A stretch of 64,000 nt of DNA from Amycolatopsis solani (GTDB lineage: Bacteria; Actinomycetota; Actinomycetes; Mycobacteriales; Pseudonocardiaceae). Where the stretch lies: positions 1,054,001 through 1,118,000 of the forward strand of contig NZ_JAWQJT010000001.1 in the NCBI RefSeq assembly GCF_033441515.1, given 5' to 3'. A program made the translations under genes and the position numbers. A model generated the notes under the pieces. The model did not search any database. It was not told where the DNA came from and saw only the letters and a program-made list of their open reading frames with translations. Positions 24,520 through 33,853 of this stretch are shown here, piece by piece. Position 1 is the first letter of the stretch. Each line of letters begins with the position of its first letter.

Positions 24520-27500
24520 TCAGCCGCGCCGGTCGAGCACCTCGGCCAGCGTCCGGCGGGCGACGTCCGCGCCGAACAGGCGGTCCACCACCGTCTTGCC
24601 CTCTTCGGACAGCCGCTGCCACAGCTTGTCGTCCTCGAGCAGCGTGACGATCTCATCGGCGAGCTCCTGGGCCGTGGCACCGACGAGGACGTCCCGGCCG
24701 TGCGTCAGGTGCATGCCCTCGGCGGCCAGCGGGGTCGCGACCACGGGGACGCCGTAGCCGAGGCTCTCGCCCAGCTTCCCCTTCACGCCCGCGCCGAAGC
24801 GCAGCGGCGCCACGACGACCCGGGCCTCGCCGTACGCGCTGTCGAGGTTCGGGACCCAGCCGCGCACGACGACGCCGTCGCGCTCCAGGTCGAACATCTC
24901 CTGCGGCGGGTTGCTGCCGACGACCTGCGCGACCGCGTCCGGACGGCGGCGGCGCACGAGCGGCATGATCTCCTCCGCCAGCCAGCGGGCCGCGTCCCGG
25001 TTGGGCAGGTGGTCGAAGCTGCCGACGAACAGCACACCGGAACGGCCTTCGGGCGCCGCGACCGAGCCGTTGGCGTAGTGCACGTTCGACAGCACCTCGA
25101 CGCGGGCCGACGGCACGAGCTCCCGCAGCAGCGCACGCTCCACATCGGACACCACGAAGGTGACGTCGGTGGCGCGGGTGAGGCCGAGTTCGGACTCCCG
25201 CAGCACTTCGGCGCGCCGCCGCAGCGTCAGCTCTTCGCGCGTTTCGCCGAGCTGCGCGGCCAGGTCGGCCTGCCGGTTGAGCCGGACGAAGTGCAGGTCG
25301 ACCGTGTCGTAGGCGATGACGCAGTCGGGCGCGTGCTCGCGGACCTGCTCCAGCAGCTGCCAGGCGACGTGCGGCCGGGACAGCACCGCCAGGCTCAGGT
25401 CGGCGCCGGCGTCGCGCAGGAACTCGAGCTGTTCGCCGAGCCCGGTCACCACCGTGACGCCCGCGCGGTACAGCGCGTCGGCGTACGGCTCCGGGAGCGC
25501 GTTGTTGAGCGGCATGAACACGACGCGCTGCCCGAGGCCGACGAGCAGTTCGAGGATGCGGAACATCCGCACCGAGCCGGAGTCCTTGTCCGGCATCGGC
25601 ACCTGGTGGTCGGCGACCAGCACGGTGCCGCCGCGGTGGCCGTCCGCCGTGCGCTGGCGCCCGGCCCAGACCGCGCGCGGGCTCGCCTCGGGGAAGTGGT
25701 CGCGCAGCTGGACGCTCCACTTGTCGACGAAGACGCCGCGGTTGAGCTCCTGGTGGCGCTTCACGCCGGAGGAGACGTCCGTGCCGTTGGTGATGCCTTC
25801 GTGGTGCACGACCACCGACGCGGGCTGGACCATCGTCCGGTACCCGGCCGCCCGCACGGCGAACGCGAGGTCGGTGTCCTCGTAGTACGCGGGGGCGAAG
25901 CGCTGGTCGAAGCCGCCGACGCGCTCGAACAGCTCGCGGCGGACGAGCAGCGCCGCGCCCGAGCAGTAGTCGACGTCGCGCAGCGCCTGGAACCAGGGCG
26001 CGTCCGGGTTCTGCAGCCTGCCGTAGTTCCAGCCGGTGCCGTCGGCCCAGATGATGCCGCCGCACTCCTGGAGGCGGCCGTCCGGGTAGACCAGCTTGGA
26101 CCCGACGAGCCCGACGTCCGGCCGCGTCTCGACGACGGCGACCAGTTCGTCCAGCCAGCCCGCGCGGACCTCGGTGTCGTTGTTGAGGAAGAAGATGAAG
26201 TCGCCGCGCGCGTTCTCGGCACCCAGGTTGCAGGCGCCGACGAAGCCCAGGTTCTTCGGCGCGCGGACCAGCCGCACGCCGGCGCAGCCCGCCACGCGGT
26301 CGGCGGAGTCGTCCGGCGACTTGTCGTCGACGACGATCACCTCGAACGGCGTCGCGGGCAGGTGCCGCTGGATCGAGTCGAGGCAGCCGCGGGTGTAGTT
26401 CCAGTTGCCGTAGACCGGGATGACGACGCTGACGATCGGCTGGTCGCTGGTGGTCACCGCGACCGGACCCGGCACGCCGACGGCCTCGCCGGGCAGCACC
26501 CCGGCCTGGCGGCCGAGCGCCGTCTCGTAGAAGTCGCGGCGGCGGGTGCCGCGCGGCGCGTACTTCTCGATCGTGCCGCGGTACTTCCCGATCGCGCGCT
26601 GGACGAGCGCGGACGTCTCGGCGCGCAGCTTCTCGTTTTCCGCGGCGAGCCTGCCGATGGTTTCGCTGAGGCCGGTGTTGTTGCCCGCCAGCCATTCCAG
26701 GCGTTCGCGGTCGTAGCCCGCCTTGCGCTGCAGGCGGTTCAGCTCGTCGGCGGCGCGCTGCCGGTCTTCGCGAGCGCGCTCGGCCTGGCGGAGCGCCTCG
26801 TCGCGCTCCCCGGCGGCCCGCTGCTCGGCCGCGGTGACCTGGGCGAGTTCGGCGGTCAGCCGGGTGACCGACGCCGTCGCCTGGTCGCGTTCGGCTTCCG
26901 CGCGGCCCAGCCCGTCGCGCAGGCGGCCCGCCTCGGCGGCGGCCCGCGCGACGAGGGTCAGCTTCGGGTCGATCATCGCGGACGTCGAGGGCACGTCGAG
27001 CGGCTCCGCCGACGCGACGGAGACGAAGTAGGTGTGGGGCGCGCCGGCTTCGATGGTCCAGCCGTCGGCGTCGTCGGCCTGGAGCGCGAAGACCTCCGCG
27101 CCGGAGCCCGCGCCGTTGTCGTGGATCAGCGACCCGACGGCGACGTTCTGGCGCAGCACGACGACGTGCTCGAAGCTGCCGGCCAGCAGCGCGCGGAAAG
27201 CCGATTCGGTCAATTCGTGCACGTGGTACGGGTTCTCGTTGCCGTGGTCGTGGGTGTAGACCTCGACGTCCGGGGTGCTGCAGAGGAAGACCCCGCCCGG
27301 CGCGAGCCGGTTGCGGACCAGCGCCATCAGCCGGTCCTGCTCGTCGACGTGCTCGATCGCCTCGAAGCACGTGATGACGTCGAAGACCTCGCCGTCGAGC
27401 GCGGCCGGATCGGTGATCGAGCCGACCTCGAACCGGACGTGCGGGTAGCGGGCGCGGGCGTGCTCGACGGTCCGCGGGTCGATCTCGAGCCCGACGACCT

Positions 27501-27702
27501 CACGGGCTCCGGTGCCGGCGACCAGCGCGGCGCCGTAGCCCTCGCCGCTGGCCAGGTCGAGGACGCGCTTGCCGCCGGTGAACCGGCTCGCGAACGCGTA
27601 GCGGTGGTAGTGCTCGTAGATCACCTGGAGGTCGTCGGTCCACGGCACGCACCGCTCGCCGGTCCACTCGATCAGGCGCTCACCGCTCGTCCCCTTGCCC
27701 AT
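24520..27702 (-). CDS. Methyltransferase-GT2-GT4 fusion glycosyltransferase
   Basis: Giant cytoplasmic enzyme of 1060 residues for surface glycan assembly. Residues 1-230 are a class I SAM methyltransferase (VLDLASGEGYG at 47-57). About 245-375 is coiled coil, with heptads rich in Ala, Glu and Arg. About 420-670 is a GT2 glycosyltransferase (VSVVIPVYGNWNYT, FFLNNDTEV with the metal-binding acid, YYEDTDLAF). About 690-1060 is a GT-B/GT4 domain (VLFVGSFDHLPN, PLRFGAGVKGKLGE). Such fusions build O-antigen-like or cell-wall polymers; the methyl group may cap chains, with the coiled coil acting as a ruler, as in WbdD (inference). It is followed upstream by another methyltransferase 10 bases away. 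Confidence 0.93.
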   Translation of the reverse strand: MGKGTSGERLIEWTGERCVPWTDDLQVIYEHYHRYAFASRFTGGKRVLDLASGEGYGAALVAGTGAREVVGLEIDPRTVEHARARYPHVRFEVGSITDPAALDGEVFDVITCFEAIEHVDEQDRLMALVRNRLAPGGVFLCSTPDVEVYTHDHGNENPYHVHELTESAFRALLAGSFEHVVVLRQNVAVGSLIHDNGAGSGAEVFALQADDADGWTIEAGAPHTYFVSVASAEPLDVPSTSAMIDPKLTLVARAAAEAGRLRDGLGRAEAERDQATASVTRLTAELAQVTAAEQRAAGERDEALRQAERAREDRQRAADELNRLQRKAGYDRERLEWLAGNNTGLSETIGRLAAENEKLRAETSALVQRAIGKYRGTIEKYAPRGTRRRDFYETALGRQAGVLPGEAVGVPGPVAVTTSDQPIVSVVIPVYGNWNYTRGCLDSIQRHLPATPFEVIVVDDKSPDDSADRVAGCAGVRLVRAPKNLGFVGACNLGAENARGDFIFFLNNDTEVRAGWLDELVAVVETRPDVGLVGSKLVYPDGRLQECGGIIWADGTGWNYGRLQNPDAPWFQALRDVDYCSGAALLVRRELFERVGGFDQRFAPAYYEDTDLAFAVRAAGYRTMVQPASVVVHHEGITNGTDVSSGVKRHQELNRGVFVDKWSVQLRDHFPEASPRAVWAGRQRTADGHRGGTVLVADHQVPMPDKDSGSVRMFRILELLVGLGQRVVFMPLNNALPEPYADALYRAGVTVVTGLGEQLEFLRDAGADLSLAVLSRPHVAWQLLEQVREHAPDCVIAYDTVDLHFVRLNRQADLAAQLGETREELTLRRRAEVLRESELGLTRATDVTFVVSDVERALLRELVPSARVEVLSNVHYANGSVAAPEGRSGVLFVGSFDHLPNRDAARWLAEEIMPLVRRRRPDAVAQVVGSNPPQEMFDLERDGVVVRGWVPNLDSAYGEARVVVAPLRFGAGVKGKLGESLGYGVPVVATPLAAEGMHLTHGRDVLVGATAQELADEIVTLLEDDKLWQRLSEEGKTVVDRLFGADVARRTLAEVLDRRG

Positions 27703-27712
27703 GGCGGGCAGA

Positions 27713-29116
27713 TTAGCGGAGGCCCACTTCGACCAGGACGTACGCCAGTGTGCGGCGGTCGCCGCCGAGCCCGGCCGTGATCGACCAGTCCGCGTCGAGC
27801 GAGAGCCGGACCTGCCGGTGCGCGTCGAGCCGGACCGGCAGCACCTGCTCGGTCAGCCCCGCCCCGACGTCGGCCTTCGCGACCGGGACGCCGTCCACGG
27901 ACACCGTGACGCTGCCGTGCTCGGTGGCGTCGTCCGGCAGGTAGGTCTTGAGTTCGAGCGCTTCGACCGGGCCGGTGGTCAGCACCGGGAACTCGACCGA
28001 CGGCGCGGCCCAGTCGTCGTGGGCGATGCCGTTCATCCGCCCGGTCACCACGCCCTTGCCGCCCACCAGCCGTTCGCCGTTGCCGCCGGGCCGGAACGAG
28101 ACGCGGTCCGCGGGGTCGACCACGCGGGTGTCGCGCACCGACCGCTCGGGCGTCCGGTTGCCGTGCACGCGCAACGGCTGGGGCGTGGGGTGGAACAGCG
28201 CGGTCAGCCGCGTGCCGGTGACCAGCCCGAGGTCGAGCAGGCTGTCGTCGAGGACGCCGATCTCGTCGATCAGGGCCACGTGCTCGGCGTTTTCCATGTC
28301 GAAGTTGTGGCCGTAGATGCGGTCGACGAACGGGTCGATCACGTTGCCGTAGGGCAGGAACAGGCTCGGGTGCAGGTGGTCGAGCAGCACCGGCAGGACG
28401 TCCTGCGCGCGGATGCCCTCGAACCCGTCCGCGGCGCAGTCGACGTCTTCGAACCGCTCGTCGATCCGCCCGGTCAGCGAGTTGTGCCGCAGCTCCGGCG
28501 GCAGCGTGGCCCAGATCCGGTCGACGACCTCGTGCGCCTCGGGCCACCGGCGGTGCCCGTTGCGGCCGATCATGTCGTGCACGACCAGGACGCCGTCCGC
28601 GGTGAGGCTGCGCTTGATCTCGCCGTAGAGGTGTTCGAGGTCCAGCACGTGGTGCAGGGCCTGGAACCCGACGACGACGTCGTGCTCGGCGTCGGCGCGC
28701 CAGGTGTTGAAGTCCGCGGTGATCAGCTCGACCCGGTCGGCCACGCCCTGCTCGCGGGCCGACGCCTCGGCCCGCGCCTGCATCTCGGGGTTCAGCTCCA
28801 GCAGCCGCAGCCGGACGTTGTCCAGGCCTTCGGCGGCCAGGCCGCGCAGCCAGCCGAGCTCCTGGTCGCCGTTGCCGCTGCCCAGCGACAGCACCACGAC
28901 GTCGCGGGAGAGCCCCCGCGCGCGGTCGGCGAGCTGCCCGACGATCAGCTCGTCGAGTCCCGGTACGCCGAGCGCTTCGAGCTTCGGGCGCACGTGCCGG
29001 TTGGACCACCGGTGCGCCGACGGCGGCAGGTTGCCGTGGATCTCCTCCTGGCCGGCGAAGGTCTCGCGTTCCCTGGCCAGCCGCTGGTCGTAGCCCGGCC
29101 CTCGGCCACCACTCAT
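27713..29116 (-). CDS. SAM methyltransferase with C-terminal beta domain
   Basis: Protein of 467 residues. A class I methyltransferase occupies about 70-240: VVVLSLGSGNGDQELGW binds SAM, and GFQALHHVLDL is the post-motif region. The C-terminal 170 residues are beta-rich (VEALELKTYLPDDATEHG, VSVDGVPVAKADVG), like carbohydrate-binding or decorating domains. It is the first gene of the unit that continues into the GT fusion 10 bases on, so it probably methylates the same sugar polymer or its precursor. Divergent from the AlgX-like gene across 66 bases. Confidence 0.9.
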   Translation of the reverse strand: MSGGRGPGYDQRLARERETFAGQEEIHGNLPPSAHRWSNRHVRPKLEALGVPGLDELIVGQLADRARGLSRDVVVLSLGSGNGDQELGWLRGLAAEGLDNVRLRLLELNPEMQARAEASAREQGVADRVELITADFNTWRADAEHDVVVGFQALHHVLDLEHLYGEIKRSLTADGVLVVHDMIGRNGHRRWPEAHEVVDRIWATLPPELRHNSLTGRIDERFEDVDCAADGFEGIRAQDVLPVLLDHLHPSLFLPYGNVIDPFVDRIYGHNFDMENAEHVALIDEIGVLDDSLLDLGLVTGTRLTALFHPTPQPLRVHGNRTPERSVRDTRVVDPADRVSFRPGGNGERLVGGKGVVTGRMNGIAHDDWAAPSVEFPVLTTGPVEALELKTYLPDDATEHGSVTVSVDGVPVAKADVGAGLTEQVLPVRLDAHRQVRLSLDADWSITAGLGGDRRTLAYVLVEVGLR

Positions 29117-29182
29117 CGCACGTCCCCTCCGAGATCACCGTTCCGGACTCACCCGTCACCGGTCCGGCGCTAGGATACGGCC

Positions 29183-30499
29183 GTGTCCTCCCGTCCTCCG
29201 TCGCAGTTGCCCAGCCGGCCGCTGCTGCCGAGGACCCCGGAGTCGTTCCTCCCCAAGGAGCACAACCTCTACCGGCCCCGGCACAGCAAGCGCCAGCGCA
29301 CCGCGCTGGCCTGCGCGGCCGTCTTCTTCGTCACGCCGCTGTTCCTGTCCGTGATCGGCGTGCGGCCCGCCGCGTTCGAGAACCGGCCGCTGCGCGACTT
29401 CCCCAGCCTCGCCGACGGCTTCGGGTTCTTCACCGGCCTGTCCGGCTGGGCGACCGACCACCTGCCGCTGCGCCAGGCCGGCGTCCAGGCCGCCGACGCG
29501 GTCGGCACCGGCGTCTTCGGCGACCCGCCCGGGTCCGGCCAGGGCACCAGCCACGACGGCGGCACCGTCGGCGTCGACCAGGGGAAGCCGAACACCGGCG
29601 ACGTCCCCGGGTACGTCTACCCGACCGTGCTCCCGGGCCAGGACGGCTGGCTGTACCTCGGCGAGGACGTCAACGCGCGGTGCCGTCCGGTGATGGACAC
29701 CGACCACGTCGTGGCGGCCCTGCGGAAGCTGCGTTCGGTCGTGGAGCGGTCGGGGCGGAAGTTCGAGCTGGTCATCGCGCCGGACAAGTACAGCGAAGAG
29801 CCCACGCACCTGCCCGACACCTACGTCGGCAAGCCGTGCGCGCAGGCCCGCACCGCCGAGTTCTGGAACCGCGTGCCGCGCGAGTCCGGCGCGATCGACC
29901 TGCGGCCCGCGCTCGCCGACGCCGAAAAGCGGGTCGGGCACTCGCTGTACGACCGCAACGACACGCACTGGTCGTTCGACGGCGGCCTGGTCATGACGTA
30001 CGCGCTGGGCGCGGCCATCCAGCCCGGCAGCACGGCGAACTGGCAGGCGGCGCCGAACGGCGTCCGGCCGTGGCCCGCCGACCTGGCCCGGGTGCTCGGC
30101 AAGAACGAGCAGCGCTCGCTGACGACGTACAGCCTCGCCACCGACGGCGGTGCCGACCGGACCCGCTACATCGCCAGCGACTTCAAAACGCCGCTGCACC
30201 TGAGCCAGCCGGACGGCGCCAAGCCGAAGGGCTCGATCGCTCCGAACATGGCGGTGGTCGCCGACTCGTTCACCCAGTTCGCGAGCCCGTTCCTGGCCGC
30301 GACCTGCCAGGACGTCACCATCGTGCACGCCGAGACGGTGGCGCAGAGCAGCGCGCAGGAGCTGGCCGGACTGTTCGCCGACCGGGACATCGTGACCTTC
30401 GAACTGGTGGAGCGGAGCGTCATCGGCGGGTCGTCCGCGCTGCTGCGCGACCAGACGATCGACCTGCTCGGTCAGGTGCTCGCGGCGCACCCGCGCTGA
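29183..30499 (+). CDS. AlgX/AlgJ-like polysaccharide O-acetyltransferase
   Basis: Extracytoplasmic SGNH-like enzyme of 438 residues anchored by one membrane helix near 40-60. NDTHWSFDGG carries the Asp-x-His dyad, and VVADSFTQF the nucleophilic serine, of the AlgX/AlgJ family, which moves acetyl groups onto surface polysaccharides. No MBOAT acetyl exporter is seen in the window, so its acetyl source is unclear. The divergent methyltransferase and glycosyltransferase genes point to a modified surface glycan as substrate. GTG at 29183 is the start. Confidence 0.88.
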   Translation: MSSRPPSQLPSRPLLPRTPESFLPKEHNLYRPRHSKRQRTALACAAVFFVTPLFLSVIGVRPAAFENRPLRDFPSLADGFGFFTGLSGWATDHLPLRQAGVQAADAVGTGVFGDPPGSGQGTSHDGGTVGVDQGKPNTGDVPGYVYPTVLPGQDGWLYLGEDVNARCRPVMDTDHVVAALRKLRSVVERSGRKFELVIAPDKYSEEPTHLPDTYVGKPCAQARTAEFWNRVPRESGAIDLRPALADAEKRVGHSLYDRNDTHWSFDGGLVMTYALGAAIQPGSTANWQAAPNGVRPWPADLARVLGKNEQRSLTTYSLATDGGADRTRYIASDFKTPLHLSQPDGAKPKGSIAPNMAVVADSFTQFASPFLAATCQDVTIVHAETVAQSSAQELAGLFADRDIVTFELVERSVIGGSSALLRDQTIDLLGQVLAAHPR

Positions 30500-30624
30500 C
30501 GCTCCACCACGCCGAGGTAACGACGGGGTGGTGGGCGACGAACAGGTGAGCACACCCGTGCACAATGACTCCGTGCGAACCCTCAGTTCGCACTCGCAGG
30601 CGATATACCCAAGGGGGTACCGGG

Positions 30625-31860
30625 GTGACCTGGCAGGAAGAGCTGCGCAGGCTTGACGAGGAGCTCGCGGCAGGCAACCTGACGGCCGACGAATACCGGG
30701 CGCGCCGAGATCGCGTGCTGTCCATGGCCGTCTCGACCGGCGAGAGCCAGTCGGCGGCCCCCGCGCAGCCCGCCCAGGCCGCGCAGCCGCAGGTACCCGG
30801 CAACGCCGCCGAGACCCAGATCATCCCGCCGGTGTCCCCGCCCCAGCCGCAGTCGCAGGAGAACTCCGCCGAAGCGACGCAGGTCGTCTCCGCGGCCGAC
30901 GCCGGCGGTGGCGAGCGGACCCAGGTCGTCCCGCAGTGGCAGCAGCAACAGCAGCACTCGCCGTCGGGCGGGTTCCCGCAGCAGCAGCCGCCCCCGCAGT
31001 ACAGCCAGCACTCCCCCGCCGGCGGGTTCGCCCAGCCGATGCAGCAGCAGAACCCGTGGGGCGCGCAGCAGCAGGACGTCAGCCCGCCGTGGGGTGGCTC
31101 GGAGTTCCCGCCGCTGGCGCCGTCCAGCAACGCGGACTGGATCAGCCAGGGCCCGGAGAGCTTCCAGACCCAGCCGTCGTCCGGCAAGGGCAAGAAGATC
31201 GCGTTCGCCGTGATCGCGGTGCTCGTCGTGGCCGGCCTCGGCTTCGGCGTCTGGGCGCTGTTCATCAAGGACGGCGGCGGCCAGAACCCGCCGGTCGCCC
31301 AGAGCTCGAGCCAGCAGCAGCCGCCGCCCCCGCCGAGCGTCAAGCCGCTCCAGGAGCCGCCCGCGGCCAAGCCCGAGCCGGCCGACAACTCCGCCGCGCT
31401 GATCACCCCGGCGGGCACGACCCGCGCCGGCGGTGGCGAGTTCGACCTGGACAAGCTGCAGTCCGCCAAGTACCTGCCGACGACGGTCATCGAGAAGCTC
31501 AAGCAGAGCGGCATGACCGAGGGCCTGCTCAAGACGACCAAGGACGGCGACGTCACGCTGGGCCTGTTCGCGCTGGAGCTGCCGAACGCGCAGGCCGCCT
31601 CCGCGGTGGCCGCCGAGTACGGCAACGCGGAGCAGGAAGGCGGCCTGACCGTCAACCGCAACCTGTCGCTGCACGGCGTCCCGGTGTACTCCGCGGCCGA
31701 CGCGAACCAGCAGGTCTACCGCGCGGTCTACGTGCTCTACAACCGCGTGGTCATCATCGACTCGTTCGGCCCGTCCAAGGACGCGACGCTCAGCTCGTTC
31801 AAGACGCTGCTGACCGCGCAGGTCCAGAAGGCGCCGCCGACGGAGCGCACGAACAACTGA
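30625..31860 (+). CDS. Single-pass membrane protein with WQEELRRLD head, copy 2
   Basis: Paralogue of the protein at 23386-24519; 411 residues from GTG 30625, chosen because TWQEELRRLDEELAAG then aligns with the start of copy 1 and AAGGGGG precedes it. A Gln/Pro-rich region of about 140 residues is followed by one membrane helix near 191-212, another Pro-rich linker, and an extracellular domain of about 140 residues. The Gln-rich part suggests a disordered cytoplasmic region able to cluster. It lies 125 bases after the AlgX-like gene, on the same strand. Confidence 0.87.
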   Translation: MTWQEELRRLDEELAAGNLTADEYRARRDRVLSMAVSTGESQSAAPAQPAQAAQPQVPGNAAETQIIPPVSPPQPQSQENSAEATQVVSAADAGGGERTQVVPQWQQQQQHSPSGGFPQQQPPPQYSQHSPAGGFAQPMQQQNPWGAQQQDVSPPWGGSEFPPLAPSSNADWISQGPESFQTQPSSGKGKKIAFAVIAVLVVAGLGFGVWALFIKDGGGQNPPVAQSSSQQQPPPPPSVKPLQEPPAAKPEPADNSAALITPAGTTRAGGGEFDLDKLQSAKYLPTTVIEKLKQSGMTEGLLKTTKDGDVTLGLFALELPNAQAASAVAAEYGNAEQEGGLTVNRNLSLHGVPVYSAADANQQVYRAVYVLYNRVVIIDSFGPSKDATLSSFKTLLTAQVQKAPPTERTNN

Positions 31861-31950
31861 CCCGAACGGGTGAGTTCGGCCGTGTCGGTGAACGCCGTCC
31901 CACTCCCGGACGCCTCTTGAGCAGAGAGTCGGCCGGGAGAGGAGGCACCC

Positions 31951-32037
31951 GTGATCTGGATCTGCTTGGTCGCGGTCCTCGCCGTGGTGTTCCTGGTGCG
32001 GGCCGTGCGGGTGGTCAGGCGGGGCGACGCGGGCTGA
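31951..32037 (+). CDS. 28-residue single-helix membrane peptide
   Basis: Short gene with a GTG start and a near-ideal ribosome binding site, GGGAGAGGAGG, five bases before it. The product is one hydrophobic helix (WICLVAVLAVVFLVRAVRVV) ending in RRGDAG, a typical small membrane peptide with a positive inner end. It overlaps the end of the converging response regulator by 23 bases. Function unknown; possibly a regulator of a membrane neighbour. Rated on the ribosome binding site and composition only. Confidence 0.5.
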   Translation: MIWICLVAVLAVVFLVRAVRVVRRGDAG

Positions 32038-32683
32038 CCAGGCCCGACTCGTAGGCCAGCACCACCAGCTGCGCCCGGTCCCGCGCGCCGATCTTCGTCA
32101 TGATGCGGCTGACGTGGGTGCGGGCCGTGGCCGTCGAGATCACCAGGTGGGCGGCGATTTCGTCGTTCGACATGCCGCCCGCGACGAGCGCGAGGACCTC
32201 GCGTTCGCGGTCGGTGATCTCGCGGACGGCGCTGGTGTCGACCCGCCGGTTCTCCGGGCGGCCGACGAACTCCTGGATCAGCCGGCGCGTGACCGTGGGC
32301 GCCAGCAGCGCCTCGCCGCTCGCGACCACGCGCAGTGCGCGCAGCAGCTCGACCGGCTCGGTGTCCTTCAGCAGGAACCCGCTCGCGCCGGCCCGCAGGG
32401 CTTCGTAGACGTACTCGTCGACGTCGAACGTGGTCAGGACCAGCACCTTCGTCCCGGCGAGGTCGGGGTGCGCGGTGACCCGGCGAGTCGCTTCGAGGCC
32501 GTCGACGCCGGGCATCCGGACGTCCATCACGACGATGTCCGGCCGGTGCTCGAGCGCGCCGGCCACGGCTTGCTCGCCGTCACCGGCTTCGCCGCACACC
32601 TCGAAGCCGTCTTCGGTCTCCAGCAGCACGCGGAACCCGGCGCGGACCAGGACCTGGTCGTCGGCCAGCAGGACGCGGATCAT
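32015..32683 (-). CDS. NarL/FixJ response regulator
   Basis: Response regulator of 222 residues. The receiver domain (about 1-120) has LADDQ, the phospho-acceptor aspartate in VVMDVRMPG, and LLKD for the conserved lysine. The LuxR-type helix-turn-helix is near 150-210 (LTDREREVL is here written ITDREREVLALVAGGMSNDEI). The ATG overlaps the kinase stop by four bases, so the pair is co-translated. The targets are unknown. Confidence 0.94.
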   Translation of the reverse strand: MIRVLLADDQVLVRAGFRVLLETEDGFEVCGEAGDGEQAVAGALEHRPDIVVMDVRMPGVDGLEATRRVTAHPDLAGTKVLVLTTFDVDEYVYEALRAGASGFLLKDTEPVELLRALRVVASGEALLAPTVTRRLIQEFVGRPENRRVDTSAVREITDREREVLALVAGGMSNDEIAAHLVISTATARTHVSRIMTKIGARDRAQLVVLAYESGLVSPRRPA

Positions 32684-33786
32684 GCTTCCCCCTCGATCGG
32701 TAGCTCGACGCACACTTCGAAACCGCCTTCGACCGGCCCGGCGGTGCACCGGCCGCCGAGCGCGGCGGCGCGTTCGGACATGCCCCGCAGGCCGTGGCCC
32801 GGGGTCGGCTGGGCGGTGCCCCGGCCGTCGTCGCGAACTTTCATGACGAAAGTTCCCGCTTTCCGCTCGAACCGGACGTCGACGCGGTCCGGGCGGTCGG
32901 CGTGCCGGACGACGTTGGTCAGCGACTCCTGCAGGATCCGGTACGCGGCCGCGTCCACCGGGGCGGGGAGGTCACCGGGCTCGCCGTGGACGTCGACCGC
33001 CAGCCCGGCGTCGCGCGCGTGATCCAGCAGCTCGCCGGCCTGGGCGAGGCTCGGCGCGGGCGCCTTGTCCTCGCCCGAGCGCAGCACGGCCAGGGTCGCG
33101 CGCAGGTCCTTGAGCGCGGACGCGCTGGCCGCCTTGATGTTCAGCAGCGCTTCCTTCGCCTGCTCGGGCCGCCGGTCGGCGACGTGCGCGGCGACGCCTG
33201 CCTGGACGTTGATCATGGCGAGGCTGTGCGCGACGACGTCGTGGACCTCGCGGGCGATGCGCAGCCGTTCCTGCTCGGCGAGCCGGTGGCGGTGCTCGTC
33301 GGCCTGCTCGCGGCGCGCGGCGAGCGCGTCGAGCTGGTAGCGGACGGCGGTGCCGACCCCGATCACCGCGACCAGCCAGACGACGAGGAACCCGGCGCCG
33401 AACGCCAGCGCGAACGACCCCGACGTCACGACGTGGACCAGGTAGAGGACGGCGAGCGCGGCGGACCCGGTGATCCCGGCGGTGAGCGGCCCGCGTTGCC
33501 GGGTGAGCAGGAAGAGCGCGATGGTCGGGACGAGGATGACCGGCCCGCCGGGCAGCCCGGAGGCGTAGTAGCCGAACGCCGACGCCGTCGTGACCAGGAA
33601 GATCGTCAGCGGGAAGCGGTGGACGAGCAGCAGGGTCAGCCCGGTGGCGACGAGCCACGCGGCCGCCGGCGGGGTCATCGGCGGCGCGCCGGGCTGCCAG
33701 CGCGAAGCCCCACTGGTCGCCCCGAGCACGAACCCGGTGACGACGACGGTGCGCACCACGCGCCCCAGCCACGGCGGCCATCTCAT
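32680..33786 (-). CDS. HisKA_3 sensor histidine kinase
   Basis: Kinase of 368 residues with about five or six membrane helices in the first 160 residues, and no large extracellular domain, so it probably senses the membrane. The phosphoacceptor box is EQERLRIAREVHDVVAHSL near 172-190 (type 7, as in DesK), and the ATPase shows NVVRHA and GHGLRGM. It is co-transcribed with the NarL-type regulator. Cell-envelope stress or lipid state are common inputs for this class, but none can be shown here. Confidence 0.94.
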   Translation of the reverse strand: MRWPPWLGRVVRTVVVTGFVLGATSGASRWQPGAPPMTPPAAAWLVATGLTLLLVHRFPLTIFLVTTASAFGYYASGLPGGPVILVPTIALFLLTRQRGPLTAGITGSAALAVLYLVHVVTSGSFALAFGAGFLVVWLVAVIGVGTAVRYQLDALAARREQADEHRHRLAEQERLRIAREVHDVVAHSLAMINVQAGVAAHVADRRPEQAKEALLNIKAASASALKDLRATLAVLRSGEDKAPAPSLAQAGELLDHARDAGLAVDVHGEPGDLPAPVDAAAYRILQESLTNVVRHADRPDRVDVRFERKAGTFVMKVRDDGRGTAQPTPGHGLRGMSERAAALGGRCTAGPVEGGFEVCVELPIEGEA

Positions 33787-33853
33787 GCCGCGAAAACTAC
33801 CGGTCAGCGGACGGCGGCGCGTCCGTCTCGGAGCGCGCTCCCGGCGTACGTCG

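Noticed and set aside
24700..27780. 1026-residue + strand frame opposite the glycosyltransferase fusion
   Set aside because: Shadow frame with low-complexity Arg/Ala/His text and no motifs; the opposite strand has clear SAM, GT2 and GT4 motifs.
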